This document shows, piece by piece, positions 52,957 to 62,620 of a stretch of DNA of 64,000 nt; position 1 is the stretch's first letter; every line of letters begins with the position of its first letter. The position numbers and the translations under genes are program-made. The stretch is taken from positions 7,592,656 to 7,656,655 of the forward strand of contig NC_135998.1 of the NCBI RefSeq assembly GCF_048128805.1, given 5' to 3'. This DNA comes from Centroberyx gerrardi (lineage: Eukaryota > Chordata > Actinopteri > Beryciformes > Berycidae). A model generated the notes under the pieces. That model was not told the origin of the DNA. It saw only the letters and a program-made list of their open reading frames with translations, and ran no database searches.

Positions 52957-55900
52957 GTGAGTAGCAGCTTACAAATACTGCCGATCATGATTACATACAT
53001 GACGATCGCAAACAGGTGTGTATTCTCATATTGTCACTGTCAGGTAAAAACCTCACTACTCCAATTTTGGTGATTTTCATGTTTTAACTTCAACTGAAAG
53101 GTTACATGCTCCTGTATGGGTTGAGAAAGTTATCTGACCCTTGGGTTTATGAAACCTTTTAAAAACAATTAGATAAACTCAAAAAATGCATGGTAGTCAA
53201 GCTAAAAACAAGGCTGTTTTTCTTAGTTCCTGAAAAGTTGACATTTTGTAGATACAAGGTTTTCACCCAACAACAGCGATATGTATAATATTCTAATGAC
53301 CATGTATTCTCATATGTATAATATTCTAATGACCACACACAGAAAGATAAAGGATATGCACACGCACAAGTACACATATGAGGCAAACAAACGCACATTT
53401 GAAGAGCTGAAGAGTAAAAGAGATTTATGCAAACAGAAAAAAAACAAAAACAAAACCTGTTGTTATCAGACTTGCTCCTCTCACTGCTGGAGCTGACTGG
53501 ACTGCTCTCACACATGGGGCCCACATGGCTTATACTGCACCAAGGGACAAACAAACAAAAAAGATATATGGGTTACTTAATACAAACGTTCAGTGAAGGA
53601 CAAGAAGTTCCTTTGCTCTGAAACGTGATTAATGTCAACTCCAAGAGGTCGTGTATAAATATAGAGCAAGGCAATGTTACTTTATATGTCAGTGGAAACA
53701 AAATGGCTGTCTTCCACACCTTAGATAAGTCATGAATTTTTTATATTTCAGAGCTGAAGTGAAGGTCTTTGCTAGAAACACTGTCCGATGGCTCCTTGGA
53801 AAAAGTCCTTTTCATCGTCACACTCTGCACACAGAAAAATAAAAGGTGCAAACTGGAGAGTGATGCCATAGAAGAACCATTTCTGACCAAGGTTCTTTAA
53901 AGAACCATTTCTGCTCTCCTTTACTTAGACTCCTGCATTGTGTTTTTGTTTATCTGTCCTTGTATAGCCTCATTTGCAATTGCACAATATATACTATGGA
54001 GGGGTTTATGCCATTTATGCCATCAAATAACTAAGAATTAAGAACCTTTTAATACCCAAATAATGTATATGGTTCTTTGGGATATTAAAAAGTTCTTGCA
54101 AGGTTCTTTGTGGAACCAGAAATGTTTTTTCTATGGTATCACTCACTGCATGTATTCTCCTATGTATAATATTCTAATGACCATGTCTGCTCTTGGTGTT
54201 CCAGCCCAGTCTATGGACTACAAGGCGCTAAACCAGTTCAGAAATATGATCCTGTGTTTGATGCCTGATAGCTGGCCCTTCTTCGACTACGCTGACTACG
54301 GCTGCTACTGTGGAAAAGGAGGCTCTGGGACTGCTGTGGACGATCTGGACAGGTCAGGGGAAATACACACAACGCAGCTGCTTCAGTCTTTCTGCTCCAC
54401 ACTCACACTCTATATAAACATCTTTCCACGTTTTAAACCTGCTCATTTTTTGTTGATGACGCTGCATCACATTCGACTCTGCACCTCCTCATTCACCTGA
54501 CTTGAGATAATGTGCTGCAGGTTTCAGAGGAAAGATTTATTTTGTGTTGAGTTTGTCTTGTCAAGTGGAGTCAAGCCCTTCATCACAGAGCATGGATCAA
54601 AGGGCTTTACAGAGAATCAGCAATCAATCACTCATAGGTGGAAAGCAACTAAGTACATTTACTCAAGTACTGTTCTTAAGTACAATTTTGAGGTACTGGC
54701 ACTTTACTTGAGTATTTCCATTTTGTGAGATATGTGAGATATGTGAGATATGTGAGATATATATACTTTTCCTCCACTACATTTCAGAGGGAAATATTGT
54801 ACTTTTTCCTCCACTACATTTATCTGATGGCTGGAGTTACTAGTTACTTTGCAGAATAAGGTTTTACATATAAAATATACGATAAGCTCATAAAATATGT
54901 TGCATTGTTAGAGTTTAAACTCCCCAACAGTATATGGAGCAGTTAGACCGACAATATTAAAATACTTCTTACAGGCTAATGCTTCAATAATTTAACACTC
55001 TGAAAGGGACCGTTCTTCAGAATGAGTACATTTTACTGCTAATACTTCTATACTTTTACGTAAACTTTAAGTAAACTTTTGAATGCAGAACTTTTACTTT
55101 TACTTTTACTTATGAAGTATTTTTCCATTATGTTATTGCTACTTTTACAGTAAAGGATTTGAGTTCTTTTGCCACCACTGCAATCACAGAACAAAATGAT
55201 GTAATGCAGTATGCAATAAAATAAAACACAAGAAAACAAAACAAAGCACAAGACACAAAACAGCATGTTGAAAAGATATAACAAGCTTACCTATCCTACC
55301 TAGTCTACCTGGCTCCACCAACCTTAGACCCTCAGTGAAGACAAGGAAAAACTCCTAAGAAAATTTTTTTTGTTGTTGTTTTTCTTTTTTCTTGTTGACC
55401 TTTAGGTGCTGCCAGGTGCATGACCAGTGTTACTCAGACGCCATGCAGCACTCTGACTGCTGGCCCATCTTTGACAACCCTTACACCGAGCTCTACCACT
55501 ACAGCTGTGACCAGGCCAACAGGAAGGTCACCTGCGAGAGTGAGTAGACCAAAGAGGGCTCGCCTCTCACTGCGCCTTATAAACTTAAACACTGCTCTTG
55601 TGCTCAAGCGTTCTTCTCACGTTCATGATATCTACAGTAACATACTTTTTTGATACCTCTCCTTTTCCCAACTCCTCTCCTTGCTCATCGCTAAACACAT
55701 TGAATGTTCTATGTTTTTCATTCTCTTAAAGCCATTTTGATGTAAAGGCTTCTGCTTAAATGCTTGCAATTTCTTTCTTAGACAAATATAAATAGTGAAG
55801 TTGATCCTATGTATGAATTTCTTTCCAAAGCCTTTGCCTTTCCATCAAGGCAAAGGGTGGCTCCATTTGTGTTATTTCATAGTTTTGATGTCTTTACTAT

Positions 55901-56393
55901 TATTCTAAAATGTGGAAAATAATAAAAAATAAAGAGAAATGTGGTGTGTCCAAACTTTTGACTGGTAGTGTATATTGAGAAGCCTCTCTCCCAGGGATAA
56001 AACGGAGAGGAAACACAACTCACATTACCTACTGTACTTTTTCATTTGTGAAACAGAATTTGCCAACTTTTTAAGAAGATATTTATCTTAGGAAATTATA
56101 AATTGTAGTAATAAGTATAAGAAATAAAATGAAACACAAATACTATTGTCAGAATATTTGTTTTTTATTTATAGAGGTGGCTGTTGTTGGCCTTTTGGTG
56201 TAATCACTGACTGGCGGTGATATTTTATTCAACCTTTGATTTACAATAACTTCCCTGCTCTCTCTCTCCCTCAGGCCAAAACGACCTTTGTGAGATGTTC
56301 ATCTGTGAGTGTGACAGAAAGGCCTCCGAGTGTTTTGCCAGATCCCACTGGAACCCCGAGCACGAGCACCTGCCCAGCGACCGCTGCCAATAA
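52908..56393 (+). CDS. pla2g1b: Pancreatic phospholipase A2, group IB, spliced, 149 aa
   Basis: Join 52908-52956, 54205-54352, 55406-55539 and 56275-56393; 450 nt, phases consistent. The secreted digestive enzyme hydrolyses the sn-2 ester of phospholipids, using Ca2+. Visible: a hydrophobic signal peptide (about 1-16), a short propeptide with Lys23 just before the conserved A-L-N-Q-F-R start, so activation by trypsin-like cleavage is likely; the Ca2+ loop Y48-G-C-Y-C-G-K-G-G56; the catalytic pair His71-Asp72 in CCQVHDQCY; and Asp101 in YSCDQ, the second catalytic Asp. Cysteines are abundant as expected. The 62-76 part (DDLDRCC) has the pancreatic-loop context of group IB. Human PLA2G1B is 148 aa. 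Group I includes venom enzymes, but this gene's context and loop fit the pancreatic form. Confidence 0.94.
53301..53335. repeat. Left 35-bp direct repeat bounding the phf24 copy
   Basis: Begins CATGTATTCTCATATG and ends TTCTAATGACCA. It matches 54149-54183 at 34 of 35 positions (A/C difference at position 12). Part of it (the ATGTATAATATTCTAATGAC core) also occurs just before, at 53281-53300. Confidence 0.9.
53336..54148 (-). pseudogene. Inverted copy of phf24 exon 6 with flanking intron
   Basis: The 813-base insert is the reverse complement of roughly 29325-30170. It covers phf24 exon 6 (here at about 53458-53535; 3 amino-acid-level differences at most), its acceptor and donor dinucleotides, about 140 bases of intron downstream and about 630 bases upstream, including most of the GGTTCTTT MITE. 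It reads opposite to pla2g1b and no other phf24 exon is present, so it cannot make phf24 protein. By eye the match is about 85-90 %. Confidence 0.92.
54149..54183. repeat. Right 35-bp direct repeat bounding the phf24 copy
   Basis: Matches 53301-53335 at 34 of 35 positions and continues ATGT as at 53302-53305. It contains TTCTAATGA, a plausible branch point for exon 2, 22-30 bases upstream of the acceptor AG. Confidence 0.9.
54205..54352 (+). CDS. pla2g1b: pla2g1b exon 2 (propeptide, Ca2+ loop)
   Basis: Acceptor GTTCCAG, donor ACAG|GTCAGG. It encodes the propeptide end and mature N-terminal helix (ALNQFRNMI) and the Ca2+-binding loop YGCYCGKGG. It starts 22 bases after a 35-bp direct repeat that ends the inserted phf24 copy. 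Confidence 0.94.
54353..55405. other. pla2g1b intron 2
   Basis: Holds a hAT-type MITE (54633-55180) and, at 54530-54612, a segment with the phrase CAAGCCCTTCATCACAGAG..CAAAGGGCTTTACA, similar to 32876-32920 and probably a LINE tail. A short GATATGTGA tandem repeat (about 54729-54760) lies inside the MITE. Confidence 0.6.
54633..55180. mobile_element. hAT-type MITE (tACTTaAGTA family) with target duplication
   Basis: 548 bases, ends CATAGGTGGAAAGCAACTAA and (inward) CAGTGGTGGCAAAAGAACTC. Flanks CAATCACT (54625-54632) and CAATCACA (55181-55188) agree at 7 of 8. Interior blocks match 33142-33622. Confidence 0.82.
55406..55539 (+). CDS. pla2g1b: pla2g1b exon 3 (catalytic His-Asp)
   Basis: Acceptor CTTTAG, donor GAGA|GTGAGT. 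It encodes [13 protein letters not shown] with the catalytic pair and the [11 protein letters not shown] block with the second Asp. Confidence 0.95.
55540..56274. other. pla2g1b intron 3
   Basis: Contains a Tc1-like remnant (55812-55970). Nothing else recognised. Confidence 0.6.
55812..55970 (-). mobile_element. Tc1/mariner-like remnant, one end only
   Basis: The right terminus is CAAACTTTTGACTGGTAGTG, the inverse of the Tc1-like end at 5568. The block CTTTCCAAAGCCTTTGCCTT matches the inverse of 5765-5790. The other terminus is missing. Confidence 0.7.
56275..56393 (+). CDS. pla2g1b: pla2g1b exon 4 and stop
   Basis: Acceptor CTCAG after a CT-rich tract, stop TAA at 56391-56393. It encodes [20 protein letters not shown] and a short tail ending in Cys-Gln. 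Confidence 0.94.
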
Positions 56394-56440
56394 TACAGAA
56401 CTCAGTGAACAACTGCTGCGAATTAAGAGTTTTGCTTCAA

Positions 56441-56446
56441 AATAAA
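56441..56446 (+). terminator. pla2g1b polyadenylation signal
   Basis: AATAAA 47 bases after the stop codon, followed by a T-rich stretch (56455-56478). It implies a 3' UTR of about 65-75 bases. Confidence 0.75.
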
Positions 56447-57951
56447 ACATCCATCTTTTTTTTCTTTTTTCTTTTTTCAAAAGTAACACCTCTTCATGTA
56501 AAAAGATTGTTGATATGAAAGTAAAACTCATTTAAAAAAACATTTAAGTTTTTTGTGATTTCCTTGAAGATCCTTGCCTTGACTTATAAATATTCATACA
56601 CACCACTCAGATTGAGATTCAGTAAAAGCTTTATTGGCAGGAATCAAGTATTGAGTATTGCCAAAGCACATTACAATAGTATAGGATAAAATCAGGTATA
56701 ATCTGTCACTCTCAATGGCATATACCATCATTTTTGGATTTACCTTTTAAGCATACAAGTGTAAGTGATTCCCTCCATCTGCTACATCTGTCTCTGTCTT
56801 GGGTTTGTATTTGCGTGGTTACCATGACAATAAACTCAACAAGTGTCTTTTATTAAGTCCCATACTGCTTACTGATACCCAGGTAAGAGAACTGAGATTT
56901 AATATCTTAACCCAAGTTACCAACAGAGGGCATGATGGTCTACGTTTTTGCTTCTTTTACTGGGTGTTGCTGTGATGTGTTTTCTCCGTCCCGTCTCTGC
57001 CCTTGAGCACCCCAAAGAAAATGCAAGATGAAGTGGGCAGAGAATATAAGCTCTACCATTTCATGCTCTTCGAATGACTATGTCAGGGTTGCTGTTATAG
57101 TTTTGCTTAAGAGAAGACCTACTCTCATAATGTAGGGATGTCTCATGACAAGATAGGGCAAGAAGAAGAAGAAGTAACAAAGTAGAGCTGGCTTGACACA
57201 AGAATCAGAGCACATAAAAATAAGAATAAAAAGAAAAAACAGTCTTTGCTGAACTGTGCAAATAATGTGACCTACTCTGTTTGCCTGACTAAGCCTGTGC
57301 ATCACAGGTGCTAATGTACGCAGACAAAAGGCCTGCTTTCCAGCTTCTCCTCCGTCTCGGCGCTACTGTGAAGAGAAGCGGAGAGAGGCAACAAAGAAGC
57401 TTTGTTCCCACGGCAACAGAATCTCTCTGCTGTTGTGTTCTGCTGTTGCTGTAAGCAGAAATACCTTTGAGAGGGCATTCAGCCAAACTCAGCTGGGGAA
57501 CATAACCCGCAATAACATCTCAGGCTCCCCGGAGGAAGGCTGATTCGAGCTCAAAGGACTCTTTGACCTGAGTTGTTTCTAAGTTAGGAAGTTTAAATTC
57601 TGGACAAGTGTCGGCTTCTCCGGGATACAGCATGCCTGTAAACAGTGTAGATAAACACGTTAAAAAGTATTTGTACATATGTCTCCCAAAGTTTGATGTA
57701 ACAAAAGTCAGTAGGTTAACTGCATATTTCTCTTTGGAAGCAACTATTATGACAGGAGACAAGTGTAGCACTCTAACCTATAACCTATATATTGTTAAGG
57801 TGAGGTGAAAATGATAATTTTGGCATGAGTGGTCAATTTTGAGATATGATAATATTTAGTTCCTTATAATAGAGAGGTAACACACACCAAAAATATGTTG
57901 ATAGATGCTGATCACTGGAGGTCAACAGGAGAAAACAAGAAAAGGTGTGTC

Positions 57952-58539
57952 GCACACTCCAGCTCCATAGAAAATACTCTTTATTGGATAAAGGCTGCAA
58001 GGCCGAAACATGATGGTCTACTTTTTTAATTCTGATAGGATGAAAACATTTTTTTCCTGTAGCCTCGTCTGATGCCCTATTTTCCATTTGTTTATTTAGG
58101 TATAACAGAAAACATCTTTAATGTAATCACAACATCTTTTTCAACAAGTTATTGTGATCACTGAGGATTGCTCCAGCTGTTATGACTTTCTCCAATATTT
58201 GTTTACATTTCAAGACAAGCCTAGACTGCTCTGTGATGCCATTAAGTAACAGATCGGATCACACTGTCAGTTGTGTATTCTTTGCCAATGGTGCAAAGAA
58301 TTACATAACTGACATTGTGAACCTTGTGTTGATTGTGTGCGTGTCAGAATGAATTTGCATATTTTGTTTTACTAGACTTTTACTACTTTTTTTTTTTTTT
58401 ACTATTTCTATGGACTGAAGGTCAGTCTTACATGCACTGTCAATAGGCCATCTCCAGAAGATCAAGAGTGATCTTTAAGAAGGCCGCAAGGCTGAAATAT
58501 TACCCAATAAAGAGTATTTTCTATGGAGCTGGAGTGTGC
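57952..58539. mobile_element. Inverted-repeat element with GCACACTCCAGC ends
   Basis: The left end GCACACTCCAGCTCCATAGA continues AAATACTCTTTATTGG and GCAAGGCCGAAACAT; the right end is the inverse (58478-58539: GGCCGCAAGGCTGAAATATT ... TGGAGCTGGAGTGTGC). No frame. The flanks share an ATATTTAGTT(C/T)CTTA phrase (57851-57866 and 58541-58556) that might be a duplicated target. Confidence 0.65.
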
Positions 58540-60239
58540 AATATTTAGTTTCTTAAAATATACAAAACAATCATCAAAAACCACTGTAAACAACTAGGTT
58601 TTATATTTCTATATTTGCTGAATCAAGTAGGCTACACCAAGCACAGCATTAGCTAAATAAAACCTTTAATGTCTATTTTCTCAAAATGACATATTCCCTG
58701 TATGGAAAAAACATTGTTTTTGGTGCTCCACGGTCCTGATGGAGCAGCACCATGCGACCCTTGCCGAGCAGCTGAACTCCATATACCACATCAGACACTC
58801 TTGCCAGCACCTGCTGGATCTGATGTTACCTGGTTATGACATCACTTCCTGTTAACATATCGCAGTGTGAAAAAGGCTCATTGGGGTCATTTAGGTCCCA
58901 TTATGTAAGATTCTAGACACAATGCATGTCATGGTTAACTCATCAATCTTTATTTTCTGTAGATACTGAGCATCACCACATTATACATATTTTTCCACGT
59001 TATACAAATATCCAAGTCCATTAGCTTGACATTTTCAACTAATTCTCTGACAAGAGGGGAACAAGCACTGCTTTATTTTACAGCCCGCACACCTTGTACT
59101 CCATAACTACAGGGAACAAGCACCGATAAGATTTGTTTTGTCTTCTCCAATTACATTATTGTACCCTGTAATAATTTTTTAAGTATGCAGTAATTACAAA
59201 AATAGTTACACCATAACTACCTTATAAATCTCTCAGAATTACAAAATTGTTACCCCTTAATTCCCAGACTTAAACTAATTACACTGTAATTAGTGGGCTG
59301 TAAAATAAACCGTTACCGATTGGTATAATAAAGGCTGATTCTTTCAATTTATAGTGTACATGTGCTACAGTGCATATTGAGACTTTGTTGATGCAGATTA
59401 GAAACAATCTGACAGATTTTAGGTAAATTGGTCAGTAACCCTTCCTTTTACAGTCACCCTAAGTGTTTACTTGGTAGAGATGAAGACTACGCACAGGTAA
59501 ATACATGGTAAAAATAGAAAGATATGAAGAAATTACAGTGGCAGCTAAGTAGGTGTTGAATTACAATGCTGAATACAAATTTCATTCAGCAATTCAAGGT
59601 CCAATCTTGTAGTTACTGAATGCTTATATTAGCAATGGCCCAAGTTATGTAATTAATTGTGTATTATCTAGGAATCAAGGCAATACTTTCAAAAACAGTA
59701 GCCGAACTGTCTGCATTCAAAATGGCCATTCATATTAAAATCTATGTTCACTGCAGTTAACATAGACATCGTTAATCATCCTATTTCCTCTCTTCATTAT
59801 ATAGGCATTGAAAAGATGAGCGGTGACCTGAACACTGTTGAGGCGGGAGGCAGCGTCGCTCCTCTCGGCCTCAATGTAGAATTTGACCTCAGGCCTTCCT
59901 TGTGATTCGTGCTTTAATTTTCCCTTTTTTGTATTTCTTCATATTTATGGGTTCGGTCTATGTGTGTTTTCAGTAGGATGGTGACTTACGTATCTTATGC
60001 CGTCAGTCCTAGGTAATTGTATCATATCTCATGGCATTCTAATCTGGTCAACAATTTATCCTGTGAAGTGACTTTGCCTTATTTTTTAAGAATACAGTTT
60101 CTGTTATCCAGCATTAAGAACAGGAGCGGGGACCTGGTACTGGACCATCCACCCAACCCCCCCTCTGCTACACTGAATATCTTTACTCCAATAGCTGGAG
60201 CTACACTTCATAAAGTAGTGATGGCAATTTAATCATCTA

Positions 60240-61900
60240 CTTGACCCCATTCCCACTCGACTCTTCAAGGATAGTTTTGATAGTCTTTCTTCCCACACTC
60301 TTCACATTTTAAACTCCTCCTTATTATCTGGTGTTTTTCCAAATGCTTTTAAATCTGCAATAGTTAAACCTTTACTAAAGAAGCCAAAACTGGATAGCAG
60401 TGTCCTTAATAATTACCGCCCCATCTCCGACATACCCTTTCTAGGCAAAGTGCTTGAGAAAATAATCTATAATCAAGTAAATGAATACCTTAAGGAAAAC
60501 AAGATCATGGAACGATTCCAGTCTGGTTTCAGAGCGAACCACAGTACTGAGACCACGCTGGTTAAAATAATTAACGACCTTAGACTAAGCGTTGATGCAG
60601 GTAATGTAGCAATCCTCATTCTGTTAGACTTAAGTGCCGCCTTCGACACTATTGATCATAAAATCTTGATTCATCGTCTTGAAAAGTGGGTTGATTTATC
60701 TGGCAATGCAATCAATTGGTTTCGTTCCTACTTATGTGGCAGACATTTTGCTGTATTGTTAAATGATCAATTGATTAACTGTAGCGTTGATTTTGGAATT
60801 CCTCAGGGAAGCATTCTTGGGCCTCTCCTCTTCTCTTTATATATGTTACCTTTAGGTTATGTCATTTGCCAATATGGGGTAAATTTTCACTTCTACGCTG
60901 ATGACACACAGCTTTATGGTATCTGTGGAGCCAACTGACCCAAATGCCCTCCTCTCATTGACTGCCTGTCTCGCTGCCATTGATGATTGGATGAATATGA
61001 ATTTTCTTAAACTTAATGAAGAAAAACTGAAATTTTAATCATTGGATGGAAGCAAAGTAGAGAGCTTCTACTATCACATATGGGCAATATGGTTTCATGG
61101 ACTAAAGCTGAGGTTAAAAATCTTGGTGTCATTTTAGATTCAGATCTTGGTTTTAAATCTCACATTGGAAAGGTAACAAAGACGGCCTTTTACCATCTGC
61201 ATAATATAGCTAGACCATATATATATATATATATAGTTAGACCATTTTTAAATCAAAAAGATGCTGAAATTTTAGTTAATGCTTTTATCACCAGCAGGTT
61301 GGACTACTGTAATGCTCTCCTCTCTGGTCTCCCCAAAAACTCCATTAGCACTTTACAATTAATTCAAAATGCGGCAGCTCGGGTGCTGACCAAGACCAGG
61401 AGGAGAGCACTTTACACCAGTCTTAAAGTCCCTTCATTGGTTACCTGTCAGTTTTAGGATTGATTTTAAAATTCTTCTATTAGTTTTTAAGTCGCTAAAT
61501 GGCCTTGCGCCCGACTATATGGCAGATATGTTCCCCAGTTATGAACCATGTAGACCCCTCAGGTCCTCTGGCACTGGCCTTTTAGTTGTCCCTCCGGCGA
61601 GGACCAGGACTTATGGAGAGGCAGCTTTCAGTGTCATCGGTCCTCGCCTCTGGAACAGCCTGCCTGAGGATCTGAGGGCATGTCAATCTATCAACTCCTT
61701 CAAATGTAATTTGAAAACAAACCTTTTTAGCCGTGCATTTTTATGATTTGTGTTTTATTAATCTTTTGTCTCATTTTATTGTATTGTATCATTGTGTTTT
61801 ATTATTTTTACTTTGTTTTTACCCCATGTAAGGCACTTTGTGTTACAGCTTGCTGTATCAAAGGTGCATTATAAATAAAGTTTGATTTGATTTGATTTAT
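60240..61900 (+). pseudogene. L2-like LINE, 5'-truncated, reverse transcriptase region
   Basis: The frame from about 60240 runs LLKKPKLDSSVLNNYRPISD, FQSGFRANHSTETTLVKIIN, LLDLSAAFDTIDHKILIHRL, GIPQGSILGPLLFSLYMLP and the catalytic box FHFYADDTQLY, ending at a stop at 60936-60938 near a frameshift. It continues in later frames: VKNLGVILDSDLGFKSHIG (61100), SRLDYCNALLSGLPKN, AAARVLTKTRRR, YGEAAFSVIGPRLWNSLPED. The 3' tail is ATAAATAAAGTTTGATTTGA (61870-61892). An ATAT microsatellite (61217-61236) sits in it. Endonuclease and 5' UTR are missing. It is the best preserved LINE in the window but has several breaks. Confidence 0.85.
61217..61236. repeat. (AT)n microsatellite inside the L2 LINE
   Basis: A 20-base TA run inserts extra codons (Tyr-Ile repeats) into an otherwise recognisable LINE frame, showing growth after insertion. 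Confidence 0.85.
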
Positions 61901-62529
61901 CATATGGAAAGCTATAATCCAGTCTATGTTACAATTTTGTATGATGTTTATGGCTTTTCTATGCTGTTGATGACTTGTCTGTGTTGTGTAGTTCTATGTC
62001 TCTAATCACATTGATTGTACACACCTGGCATTGGCATGTATTCTATGTAAGTAGCCAGGTAACAGACTGTTATTAACCCTGACGAAGACAGTTGTCTGTT
62101 GAAAAGTTTCTTATTATGTTTATTATAATAAATACTCTTTGCATCAGAGCTATGAGTGTGTGGCTGCTCTCCTCATCTCAGTGTCATGGGTAGAAACAAC
62201 CCTTTCTTGTAGTCAAGCTTAGTTTATGAGAAAATTAGTGTATTTCTTAGTAATACACTGATTGGCAGCCATTCTGCAGAAATGAAGACTAGAAAGCCAA
62301 ACTAATGCAGAACTGCAAGAATGTACTGAGTATTTAAGAAAAAGTACCATAAAGCTAGAGGAAAAGTATATGAGAGCTTGTGCAAAGTCATTATTGATAA
62401 TTCCCACAGCATACATAGAAACAATTTCATAGAGAAGGGTAATAGAGAAATTGTTAAACTCTGGCTGCTCCAATCCTAAACTTGTGAAAACTGGTTACTT
62501 CAGCTGGTGAGTACTAGAGGTGTAAGCAA

Positions 62530-62620
62530 GTAAGCAAGTAAGAACAACTTTATTTATACAGCACCTTTCGAATACAAGGGTTACAAAGTGCTTCACATCG
62601 AGACCGACAGCAATTTAAGC
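62530..62620 (-). mobile_element. LINE 3' tail fragment
   Basis: AACAACTTTATTTATACAGC (62543-62562) and the following CACCTTTCGAATACAAGGGTT are a common fish LINE 3' terminus in reverse, preceded by short tandem AAGCAAGT units (62524-62541). Confidence 0.5.

Larger units (their letters stand above)
52957..54204. other. pla2g1b intron 1
   Basis: The 5' third is unique. 53281-53335 holds two adjacent copies of ATGTATAATATTCTAATGAC. The rest, 53336-54148, is the inverted phf24 copy, followed by the third copy of the same repeat (54149-54186) and the acceptor of exon 2. Confidence 0.7.

Noticed and set aside
53159..53554. 131-codon minus-strand frame with phf24-like residues
   Set aside because: The similarity comes only from the copied exon 6; the rest is intron and antisense sequence. 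It is annotated as a pseudogene copy.
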